Shown here piece after piece: positions 49,501-61,300 of a stretch of 64,000 nt of DNA. This DNA is from Neelides folsomi (lineage: Eukaryota; Arthropoda; Collembola; Neelipleona; Neelidae), in contig JAQGBZ010000008.1 in NCBI GenBank assembly GCA_034687125.1, positions 372,001-436,000 on the forward strand, read 5' to 3'. The translations under genes and the position numbers were made by a program. The notes below the pieces were generated by a model. The model made no database searches, was not told the origin of the DNA, and was given only the letters and a program-made list of their open reading frames with translations. The stretch's first letter is position 1, and each line of letters starts with the position of its first letter.

Positions 49501-52500
49501 ACATAAAGCTGCATCTCCAGCAGAGACGTCTTGTATGAGTTCAACATCTTCAAGATATTTAGAATCTTTCCTTTCGGGATTCTTCGCACTGCATGTTTTC
49601 CTTCGGGTGTCCCATGCACAATGAGGATCTCGTATCCTGATGCATTCATCACACTCGGAAAACTTCCTGCAGTTGTCTACGGAAAGGATCTTCATCCGAG
49701 TTTCGGTAGACACAAGGATTCGGTTTGACCCGAGGACTCTGATAGATTTGATGGGCTCGTTGGGGAAAACGTCCCAAGATTGGGAAATCACAGCCTCGGA
49801 TGGGTCAAAGGAACGGCCGAGCGTTGTGGCATCGCTCGAATTCACAACTCCTTTAAGGATTTTTCCACCATCTAAAAATATTTAATAATTTTATATTAAT
49901 TAAATTATTCGTTTTTTAAATACAGTTCTGAGCTTCTTGGATATCAGATGATTGCATATTATTTATTTATTTATATAATGTATAGTTTATGGTAATAATA
50001 ATTACAAAAGATATTGAAAATGTCTAATGAGTTTCTCATTTGAATCCTTTTTAGGCCCTTGTGTTTTTATGGGAGCTTAAAAGCTTTCTCCTTCTTCGGC
50101 CTATTCAACCCAAGTGGGGAATAATTAAAAGATATTCATCACAACCAACCAACAATTACCTTCCGTACAAAAGGCCAAGAGATTGAAAAGAGGAGGAAGA
50201 AAATGAACTTCCCAGAATTACTTTACGTATTACATATCGACAGCTCGAACATCAAAATTAAATTTTCATCATTATTCGCACATGTTCATTTTCTTCACAC
50301 ATACTACGTACTGACCCTATATGAAATCCTATTGACCCTATACCATATAAAACTACTTTTTACAACGTGCTTACTCCACATTGTTTAAGAAATACGACAA
50401 TGTGTATTATAAGGAAAGGATACAAGTAATATATAAAACTAAGCTCACATTCATCTCTTTAACAAGGTGGAGATGAAAAACTTCAACTTTCATTTCTCAG
50501 AAACTTTTAGCCAATTGACGCATTTTTTACCTCTTTTACTTAACCAAGAAAAAACCCTTTGGTAAACAAATCATTAAAGGGAGGCAAATGAAGCCGAAAG
50601 AACTTTAAAATCTCGATAATTGCATTCCACACAGCTATACATTATTATCCTCGCTTGTAAATTACATTTTGCCTTTGCATTTCCTTTTCCATTTATTCTT
50701 TCAAAAACTCCCCTCGTCTTTCCACAAGTGTGAAGAAGTAGACCGGCGTAATTGAACACAAATTATACATCTGCTTATTAACTTACAAACTCTCTCTTCG
50801 CTACCTCACTTCTTAATTAAGGAATAATACAAATTAGACACAATAAATTTAAAAGACTTACGAGTTCCAATGTAGAGGATGTGATATGGGGAAATGGACG
50901 CTGACGAGTCGACGGCAATGGCTGTGAAATTGTCTTCATTGGACGTCTGGGTGAGAACGACGGTTCCTTCAACAGCTTCGTCCATCAATGGATGAGCTTT
51001 CAAAAAGGCGGCCGAGTTGATGTCTGCGACATGTGCTGGATCTCCTGAACATTGTCCAGGTCTTGGAACGGGAACTTGATCATTTGGGACAGGGAGCCAA
51101 TTGGAGTCGTAGCTTGATTGCCCTTTGAATGGCCCTTCGAAAGCTCGGAGGATTTCGGCCGTTGTGAAGGCACAAACCGCGGATCCACTGATGCTATTTG
51201 GAGCTGTGGTGAAAACGGCGTAAATCATCTCTTTGTCACCATTTTTGAAGATGTCAGTTGTTCCCTCTGTGAAAGTTAAAAAACCAATTTTGTAAATAAG
51301 GTTAATTTTTAAATGGTCTGTATTGCTATTTGCTTTGAATGATTATAATAAGTATGTGTGATAAAATTAAAATGATCTTTTTTTGCATAATGAATTAATG
51401 ATGATTTATAATGCAATTGCAAATTGAAGCGTGGATTTTAAATGAGAATTTTTATTAATGTCTTGATGTCCTTCAAGTTGTTGTAAAAACCACAAGAAAG
51501 ATGATAGGAAGTATAAATACATGTAAATAAGTATAAATCTATCCTAATGCAAGTAAGCGGAAAAAAGAGCAGATGAATCCCATTTATCGTGTCATTTTAA
51601 TGTGGATGAGCTGTGACATTATTAATCTCGCCCTTGACTCTTCTCAGCTCCCAAACCATTTGAAGAGGAGATGAAAACATCTGGTTTGAGTTGTAAGAAG
51701 CATTAAGTGGACGGAGATTCATAAAGGAGACACTTTAGTAATAGAATGGCGATCCTTTGGAAAATGGAAGTTTCAATGAACCGACCCGACACCTTTCTTT
51801 ACCTCAGCCCCTCTCTTTGGCCTCTAATAATGCCAAATACTCATTCACATCTACAGATGATTCAAAGAATAAAAAAAGCCTTCTCCAATTCATCTTAAAG
51901 ATTGGTCGTTACAGTCGCTCGAAGTATGTCGAGTGTGTGTAAATGATGGGTGTTGGGCCGATTGAGAAAAAGGGACAATGGAGTTTATTTCAATACTTTT
52001 ATATAGGGGAGGATCAAAGGCTCCAAATGGACCCATTTCCTACAATTTGGGGGGGTTTATTGAAAAATGGTGCCTTTGGAAAATTTGGGACAAAATTTAT
52101 TTTTTATTCATTTAATTTAAAGGGCAAAAATTATCCATTATGCATTATTTCAAATTCCAACAAGACATTATTTCTAAATTATATTTAGTAAAATATTTAA
52201 TATGTTATTTAATATTTTTTATAATGAAGGGAATTTTGAGTCTGTCTTTCCAATTTAAAAAAGTGAGCGTTTGGATATTTTGGAAAGATTTATGTTTTTC
52301 TCCTCATTCTTTCCCAATTAAAATCATAATTAAGAAAATTGGAAAAGTGGGTATAATGAGAAGCATTGAAGTATCAAAGCTAATTCCCTCCATCTTGCAA
52401 CCCCCCTCATAAATCATGTTAAAAAAGAGAATATGGAATAAAAGCGTCGTAATAAGCGCTCGAATATTTCTTCGCTCTTCTAACCTCCCATTAGGAAATT

Positions 52501-55348
52501 CATATCCTTTAAAGAGAAACCTCATTTTCAATTTGCTCTCCCCATCATCACCAATTCCATTCATGTGCCGAGTGGTCGAACATCAAATTCCCATCTCACA
52601 TAAATCATATCACTCGGCTCATATAAAATTTGGCAATCGCTACTCGCAAAAAGAAGACTCTTATTCCACTGGCAAGGCCCCATTGTAAATGTGGTGAAAA
52701 AACGTGTCATGTAGTGCCAAATGAAGTATTAAGATGATCCACACTATGAAGGCTATAATGAACAATAATCCCGAATAATATCCCAAGCAGAACAATGAGC
52801 AATTTGAGTAAAACTATCAATCCTTACGTATATGATCAAAGTAGAAGGGGAACTCTCCAGGGATGGAACAATTGAGTCGAGCCTTGAGGAAAGTTGTGAA
52901 ACGGTCCTTGTGCTTTTTGCTTCCTCCATCATGACGGCAGAGTCGTCCAACCCGGCTAAAAACGGCTTTCCCGCAGTTCGCGTGCTCAACGGCTGCCTCC
53001 TTGAAGAAGAAAAACGCCAATTCGCCATAGGACGCCGAAGAGACAAATGCTGGGCCTGGAATTATTCACACAAACATTATTATTATATTCCATTCATCCA
53101 TTGATCTATTCCATCTATTTATCTCAACTGGAAGTGAGCTAAAACCCAGTGTTGGAAATCAATCAATTTGTTGAATTCTCCTCCCCACCGATTCATAAAA
53201 GAAGAAAAAGGTTTTGAAAAATAAAATCCCCGTCGTTCATCCCTCATAGATCTCCAATTCATGATAAGTTGGAGGAGGGAAAAACAATTTGCTCTTCCTT
53301 TAATACCCAACTTCCTTCTCAAAGGTAAACGAGACATGGAAAATAACGAATGGAATAAGGAATAGGGAATGGAATAAGGAATGGAAATAAGGAATTGGAT
53401 GGAGAAGGAACAGAGGCGGATGGCAGACAACTTAGCAAAGGAAGGAAATAGGAGAGACAAATAATAGTTTGGGAGTTTTCACAAAAAGTCAAAGGAACGT
53501 CTGAGAAGAAAAATCCCTGGGATTTGTGTCACCTTTGACAATGTCCCTCTGCCAAGTTCGACAAACAATAAATATAAGGAAAGAGGAGGAGAATACACGA
53601 GAGAGATAAAAGTAATATAAGAAAAGGTATAGGGTGAGAATGACAATAGAGGAAAAAAGGTTCCCTTACTGTTGAGATGTTTGAGGTCATTCTGTTCTGT
53701 CCTCAACGGATGCTTGTAGATGAGGGCATCTGTTCCGCCAAAGTCGGCCACAGTCCCAGAGTAGACAGCTCCATGATGGAGGACGGAAGTTGACTTGTGG
53801 GTGGGGTCAAACGGGCTAATCCCCTGCCCTTTAAACTCCGCCGAGAAGGTGTTAAGGGACGCGTCATAATACCGACACGACGGCTTGTATGAATTTGTCC
53901 CACACACCAAAAAGTTCGTGGGTGAAGGCGATGAGGAAGTTAAGGCTTCGGCCTGAGGAGCCCCCGGGACCCGGTGATTCCCAACCACGTGTTTGTGATG
54001 ATGGGCAATGGGGCCATGGAAGACGCGGATGAAATTGTGACAATCACCATCTTTTTGACCTTTGATCTGACACGAGTCGCGGTCGCCAGACAAGGAAGGC
54101 CAATTCAGTACCTGTTGGAAATAAAATAATACTTGAATTAAACTCCATAGATCAAAGAGAGCAATTAAAGTGAATAAGAGCCTGAAGACAGTGAGGAAAT
54201 TTCAAGGCGGAGAAACCGCGCCCTGAAAAATCTCATCTCTCACACATTCTAATAACCCGATCATCACCTGAATAAATTCACCTGAATTGTATATATAAAG
54301 CTATTCAAATCAAGTGAGGCAATTTTTAAAAAATGCACAAACTGGTAATCCAGGTGTTGGGCTCAATCTCTTGCCTTGCAGTTCCTCCATTGAGAAGAAC
54401 TCTGATTGAGGAGATAAAGGGAGAGGATAATATTTAAATATCGTTTAACTCCGATGGAAATGATGGAAATCAATAAATCAAATTCAAGTTTTCTCTGCAT
54501 TTAATGAGCGGCTAATGAGTTCAATCCGGATTTTAGTCAAATGAACGGTTCGCTTTGTAATAAAGGATAGAAAAATCTTACAAAGCGAACCTCCATTTAA
54601 TTCCTTGTATATTAGATGACAATGGAATTGCAGTGGAGGGTCTTTGAGTAAAATCCAACATTCGAATGTTCATTGATTCCTCATTGCGCTTTGTGAGCAT
54701 CCGAGATAGAAAGAACAGTTAGACTTAATCAACCTCGCCTTAATGACAATTGCAGAAGGCGATGAATTTCTACGACCTTTTTTCCTTCCTCATACAACAT
54801 TCAACATTCTCGTATTTTGGACCATTAAACAAAGAAATTCACTGACCAATCTCAGATCTTCAGATCCTGTAATGATCGTATACCAATGTTCACATTTTAC
54901 AACCTTAATCACTCAACATCATTTCGGACGATAATCGTTCAAAAAATGAGAAAAAATTATTGAAAAAACCATAAAGTTGTTAAATAATACAAAGTTGTAA
55001 TGTTGGAAAATAAAATTAAAAGAAATTAACCTTATGATCCATTCAAGTTCAAAACTCCCAAGTTCTTTTATTTAACTTACGAAGCTCTAAAGGTTAACTT
55101 TGTATCCCGTACTATAACAATGATGATGAAAATGATGATGATCCTTTTCATACAAATTGTATGATACAATAGCCTTTATTAAATGGTTAATATCGAAATA
55201 AAAAAACTTACGGAATTCTCTTTGAGATCGCGTGAGAGGTTGAAGAGGGCGTCGCGTCCTCCAACGAAGATGCTCTCCGGGTTGATCCCCAGGAGTGTTA
55301 AATGATCTTCGGGGTGGCCCTCGAAGCTGCCCAGGACTTCTAGCTCGT
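46547..55348 (-). CDS. Transmembrane semaphorin, class-1 type (5' end not found)
   Basis: Eight minus-strand exons join in frame: 55348-55212, 54111-53670, 53055-52828, 51266-50862, 49871-49494, 48777-48721, 48605-48396, 46869-46547, giving 725 residues plus a missing N-terminus. Landmarks of the sema domain are SIFVGGRDALFNLS, DRDSCQIKG and [84 protein letters not shown] and YHILYIGT. A PSI domain follows (NCRKFSECDECIRIRDPHCAWD), then a stalk, one membrane segment and a tail of about 67 residues ending EKTVKKIYL. There is no Ig domain or thrombospondin repeat, as in invertebrate class-1 semaphorins, which act in axon guidance through plexin. The first exon found starts with two bases of a split codon, so the signal peptide and about the first 30-60 residues lie upstream. 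Confidence 0.93.
46751..46819 (-). other. Semaphorin transmembrane segment
   Basis: The last exon encodes VILATLSSAVLSLLIGFSLG and a few more apolar residues, followed by the basic stop-transfer sequence SRWLSVRQSK. This marks the product as membrane-anchored and not secreted. Confidence 0.88.
48397..48777 (-). CDS. Semaphorin stalk exons
   Basis: Exons 48777-48721 (57 bp) and 48605-48396 encode a polar, acidic stalk between the PSI domain and the membrane, including a Cys-Asn-Cys pair (DLNCNCPDVPEI). The sequence is low in family similarity, but both exons have good acceptors and donors and keep the phase from the PSI exon to the membrane exon. The 57-bp exon could be skipped without a frameshift. 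Confidence 0.75.
53340..53400. repeat. Short GGAATA-type tandem repeat
   Basis: A run of related units (GGAATAAGGAAT, AGGGAAT, GGAATAAGGAAT, GGAAATAAGGAAT) in the semaphorin intron between 53055 and 53670, inside a longer purine-rich patch. Confidence 0.6.
54547..54591. repeat. Perfect 14-bp inverted repeat with 17-nt loop
   Basis: GGTTCGCTTTGTAA at 54547-54560 pairs exactly with TTACAAAGCGAACC at 54578-54591. It lies in a semaphorin intron (54112-55211). Confidence 0.8.
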
Positions 55349-58300
55349 CTGTAAGAGAACAAAGAGGAAATTATATAACGAATCCATTGTTTTGGAAGAA
55401 CCTCTAATTGCTTTTTATTTATTAGCGGCCTTTTCCTTCATCTCCCTCATCTTCTCTCAATTCACCACGTCAGAGAAAAAGCGGAGTGGATCATTTACGA
55501 GCACATGATGAGCACCTTCATCAAAACCATATCATATCAAATTCACTTTTACGAGAACTCCAAACTTTAATACCCCGAATGTATTGTTTAATGTATTAAC
55601 CGCTATGTCATTTAAACATTATTACCAGAACTCACACAACTAACTCGCACGTCTTAAAAACTTAAGCGCTCATTCCTTCCAGTAAATAATATTACGTACG
55701 GGTAACTATTAACTATTTATATGTTTATATAATACCCATTGTAATGGCCTATATGTACCATATATTAAAGTATATTTATTATATATGTATGTCACAAAAG
55801 ACCCACCGGAGGTAGCGGAAGAAAAATCTTTTTATAAAATGAACCTCATCCACACGCGTCAATGTCACGGTGTCAGTAACAACCAGATGGATCTCCACCA
55901 TGAATATTCCCTACAAGTGATCTATGGAGGGAAAAAGAGGAAAAAACAGTCACGAGTAAAACAGAAGGAACCAGATGGAAATGAATTTATATCTGTTATA
56001 AAAGAGATCCCGAACAAACGAGTCTTTGACATTTATTCTCCTACTTTGCATCCATCCACTTTCTCACTTTATATGCAAAGTATTCCATCCGATATGAGCA
56101 AAGAGAGAATCGAAGGGCCATAGACTAAAGACGATAAAATAGCTATATCTTGCGAATATCCACTTTTGACTCTCCCACCTAATTAGTCACAACAACCGCG
56201 TAATGGGACAAATACAAATGGGAAACTTTATGTCCTTTTTCTTCCACAGAGACGCAAAGTCAACTTCGTTTGAATCTCCCTTATAAGAAGAAGTTGTAAA
56301 TGCTCATTTCCCATTCAATCCATTTCCCTCAAGTTTTTATAATTTTGAGGAAAAAAATACCAGTGACACTCTTACTTGCTACACACTCACTCACACACCC
56401 ATTTAAAGACTTTCCAAATCCCCAATCTTCATTCACATCTTTAATACGCATCAACCCAACGTAAATACTTAGGTATACATATATGATATATGTATGCATT
56501 TTACATACGACATGGATGCAATGCACTTTGAGAGTTCCTTCACTCATCACTCTCTCATTATTATGCGCAACATTAATAAACCACAGAAAGCACGAAACCG
56601 AGCCAAAAAACTATGAAAAATCCAACAATATGAAACATATGTGAATTATGCATAGTAAATAAATTTAAATGCATTCCTTTATATGTTTATATAGCAGGTA
56701 TATTGGTATTTAAAAGCGGAAGGAAGTCCACAAAGTGAGAGGGGATGTTTGTAATTATGAGAAAAAGATTTGAAATGCACATGTAAAATGAAAAATTCTT
56801 TATGATGAAAAGTGTGTAAAAAATAAAAAATGTGCATTTCCTGCAAGAAATGAGTGCTAATGGAGATCTGCGGTTTGTAACGACTTTTATAGTCGCTGTC
56901 TTTGAAGAAGATCATGCTGAACAGATTCACAGTCCCAAAGATACATGACAAAGTGACACGCATGGGGGATCACAACAACCAGCTTTACGACTTCTCCAAT
57001 AGAAATCTGTAAAATATTCCTTCTCTTTATAATAAACCTTTATGGATCTGGAATCAAAGTTCATTCGTCCACTTGGACGCGACTTTCATCAAAATCGTGA
57101 ACTTAGGACCGTAAAAATAATAAATTAATAAAATCCATTTTTTACTTTGACCTTTCAATTCTGGAGAGCTTCCTACTTAACTATTTACAATTTGGCTTTG
57201 CTCAAGTAATTAGCCTTGCCTGGTTGAAAAACAATTTTATGAGATCTCTCAACCTACATGCATAATCATATAAGTTTGGCAAATAAACCAGAAGGATGTC
57301 GAGTTGTAAAAGCAAAGCGTGAGGAAGCGGTGGGAAGGTAAAAGAGCCCCTAAACCCCGCTACCACGGTCCATCATACATTTTTTACATCCCTCGAACGG
57401 AGTTGAAAGGAGTGGTCGCTCTGTTTGTGTGCCGCATCTATTCTTCTCAAGTTGGGAGCAAGAAGGAGCGTGGGTTATTGTGGAGGAAATTTGGATCATG
57501 AGAGATCCGTCTGGGTCGTGAGGAGAATCGGAAGAACACAATAGCACCAATTGGATCCAATTTTAAATATGAGGAGCCGGGTAAGGGAGTTTAAAATGTA
57601 TATCAGATATAATCCACTATGGCACACCCTCTTATCACTATCATCGTCCCTGTTCACTAGAATAAGTGAATTCATCAACAGACTATCAACCAACATCTCA
57701 ACGGCTTACACAATTTTTGACCCTTATGTTATGGCTATAGTAGAAATGAAATGCTTATGTATGATATATATATATGGCAAGAAGAGGAACCGAACTAAAA
57801 CGTTTATTATTATTATGTCAAAAATAAATTTTATTAAATAAAAACCTTTCAACGTCTTCACAAAACAGATGAAATAAAATATAAAAATGATTAAATCTCA
57901 AAAGGGCAAAAACCATAGTTGCTCACATTCAACGTCACTCCACAAAAGGAAGAGAACAATCCAGAATAGAATTATTACAAGAATTAAATTTTACAAGAAT
58001 ATTACAAGAATAAAAGTTTACAATAATAGAATGATGCGAATGTAAATGATGTTTGAAAGGTGTGCAAATAGATTTTAAGCATATTCGCAGTAAGGAAGTG
58101 AGTAACAATTTAGGAGAATGGGAATGTGAAGGTTGGAGGAGTTAAACAGAGTTATTCTCATCGGCTAATTTAAATCTCCCTTTGGCTCCGAATCAAATCA
58201 TTACTCCTTGGAGGAGTTGAAGCAGCTTAAACAATCCAATACATTAACCATCTCCGCAGATTCCGACCGAGATTTCTCATTCCAAATCCTCAAAGAGCCA

Positions 58301-61300
58301 AATGCTCTCAAAGACTCGCTGTGGTTCCTTTCGTGTATGCGAATTTAAATTGAGACTCATTTGGGTTCCTTCGCTCCATGCACCAAATAAATGATTTTAA
58401 ATGAAGAGAAGTGTTTCTTCGACAAGTTGTAATCAACCCCACCGCTTTGATTTCAACCTTTTTTTCGCAAGGCGCAAAAAACTTCATTTACCACTTCCCT
58501 TAAAAGCCCACATGAGCCTTAAGTTCCTCCACACCTCCTAAAAATACAATGGAAGACAAAGACCTCCTCGGAGACATTTGAAGCATTTAACAGATTTACA
58601 CGCTCGGTCGCCCTTTGTCCCTTTACGAAAACTTCATTTCGGCTTTGGAAGTTTGGAAGAAGGTTTTGGTGCACAGCCAGGGAAGTTTAAAACGAAGTCA
58701 AGAATCTCACGAAGGAAATTATTCATACGAGATCTTTTCCATTGGAGATTCCACAAGCTCCCGGATACCACGGAGCTTCCTCATTGTTTATCTTGTAAAT
58801 TGTAAATAAGAAGTAATAGGGCCTTCTTTATTACATTCATCTTTCCATCCAGAGGCATTTCCTCGTTTCGTCGCCACATTTACTAAATTCCTTCCTCTGA
58901 TATAGAAGATTATCTTGTAAATTGAAGAAATTTGTTCAAAGGGTCGAGGAACAAGGAATTACTGATGGACTGATAGCGGATAGATTCACTTGGTACATGG
59001 TTCAATTATTTATTTATTTGTGGCGGGTTGTGAGGACCGTTTGAATTTAGAGTTCCTGGTTGTCTGACTCAGGTCTTGATCAAGACATTTCCAATCCAAG
59101 ATCTCCAATCTCGTCAATGACATTTAAAAAGGAAAATCGGCTGATGAACTTCGTCCTCGCTAATCTTCCCATCTCGAGCTGCCTCAATAAGGCGGATATA
59201 ATGAACTCCGTCTTATGCTCAATAGTAATAATACCGTAGAGGTCTGTCGAAGCTCCACTTAGCATTGTTCTCTCTCATTGTTGTCTTACTTTCCATTGGG
59301 CGACTCGAAGGCTCGTCAAAGAACTTCAGAGAGTCATCACTCTTCCATATGTCAGAACCAAAAAGGATCCAGAATGAAATGCCAATGTCAAATGTTCTCT
59401 TCCGCCAATTCTCCTCCGAGTCAAAACGAAGAAGTCCAAAGGCTCAAAGATAGCCGAAGAAGTGAGGAATTAATTTTATTTTTATAGATTTGAAGGACCT
59501 CGCGGGATCCTCAGTGGGGATCTTTAAAGTAAACATGGAAAGTTCATAATCATTATAATAATATTATTACGAGGGCTGTCTCTTCCAAACGGAATTCACC
59601 AACGGTCAATTCATATACAAAAGATTGCAAAGAATTTCATTTTCCACTTCAATCACTGTAAATCTCCATCATTTGAATCATTTCTCATCAGTGTAGAGAA
59701 ATGAATGATTATTCTTAATATACAGATATGTATGTCTTTAACATCATTGTAATTACTTGAAACAAATGAGAAATGTCAATGACCAAAAAGATAAAAGGAT
59801 ATTTGCAATGGAAGTGAATGTGAGATACTTCCATTCATTAAGTTCTCTTTTAATTTGAATCCGTGGAACGTGGAGTATTCATGTTGACCATGTTCGCATG
59901 TTTGAATTCAAGTTTTATTAAAGAATTTATTATAAAAAAAGCGTCCATCGTTGTCACTCAACCGCGTCGTCGTCTTCTTGTCATGTCATGGACAACTTTG
60001 GTTTTTTGTTACTTTCTACTCTTTTCACTCACCTCCTCAATATAAACATAAAGTTATTGACGGGGGTAGGTGATTGACCCTGGAAGTCCAATAAGTTTAG
60101 AATGGTTAAGAAGGGCTCAATTCAATTCGCGCTTCTCCAATGTCCCGTAAATCCATAAAATAAGTTTACCAACTCTTTCTCTACAACGCACGGACCGAGC
60201 GAGTTTCGACGTGAAATCCCAATAATTCTCAAGACCCTGACAGGAGTATTAAAAAGGCCGATCCCCTCCGCTCTTATTAGCATTACCATTAGCGTTACTT
60301 TAATCATCTTTTCGCGAACATCGGGGCTCCACCCCTTTTGCACACACATTTGCTTCTTTATTCAATCCACGACTCATTTGCTCCACTACACTACATCTCC
60401 TTGTACAGTAAATTAATACTACGGATATTTGCTCATGATATAATTTCAACTTGTACTAATAGAAGGTAATATAATTTCTATATAAGGTAAATTGAAGTTC
60501 TTTTATATCTTCTTATTTAACTAATGTATTATTCAAACGTCACAATCCATAATTATGTTACATCTACAACTAAAAACTACAGACTATGAAAAAGATACAA
60601 CTAATAGAATGACGCAAATATTTTTTATTTAAGAAAATAAAAATAATTTTCCTCGACGAAAGCATAATGAAAGGCAATTCGAGGAAAAAAGATTGAAGGC
60701 GGAAGGGAACGATTGAATTCAAAAATTCAATCAAACCTTCCCTTGTTCAGCCCATCTCATAAAATAGTCTCAAATAGTAATTTATCCATATCTCCTATAC
60801 CAGAACAGAACAAATCTTACAAACCTACTGATACTTACAAAACTCAACATATTATCTGTAATATTTTCGATGTATACAGATGAAGTTTATATGAAAAGTA
60901 CAGCTATGATGAGGAGTTGTTATTACAAAATGTGTTCCTGTGTATAGTAACTGATTGGGTTGATTGAATGGAATTTTCTCAACTCCTTTTACAGATTCTC
61001 CATGTAGACGCGGATGAGTGTCGGAGTAACCAGCGGCCACCTGGGCCAATCAATTCTTTTCCCGATGGGTGAGTAAACTCACCCTCATTTCCCCAAATTC
61101 AATGAGAGTCAATTGGAAATTGAATGGGGGTTCCGCGGACGTGAAGAATGAGCCCTGGCCAACTCCTCATGCAAATTTCCTACCTCCGCCTTGTCTTCGC
61201 TTATTTGACAATTTATTTACCAACTTGACTCTTCTTCCTCTACAAACTTCCTCATATGCCAATGTACCTTCGTATCATATAAAATATAATAAACTCTCTT

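Noticed and set aside
55785-56123. 112-codon plus-strand frame
   Set aside because: Charged and plausible in composition, but no recognisable motif, no splice context and no neighbour in the same frame.
56679-56963. Possible semaphorin signal-peptide exon (minus, MRVTLSCIFG...)
   Set aside because: Hydrophobic start but no convincing donor in the phase required by the exon at 55348, and the downstream residues do not resemble a semaphorin.
59080-59265. Minus-strand frame that looks protein-like, considered as an upstream semaphorin exon
   Set aside because: No GT donor in the required phase and no similarity to the sema domain start.
60960-61050. Minus-strand block with an acceptor-like and a donor-like site, considered as an exon
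   Set aside because: All three readings were short and unrecognised, and the phase compatible with the semaphorin did not give family-like residues.
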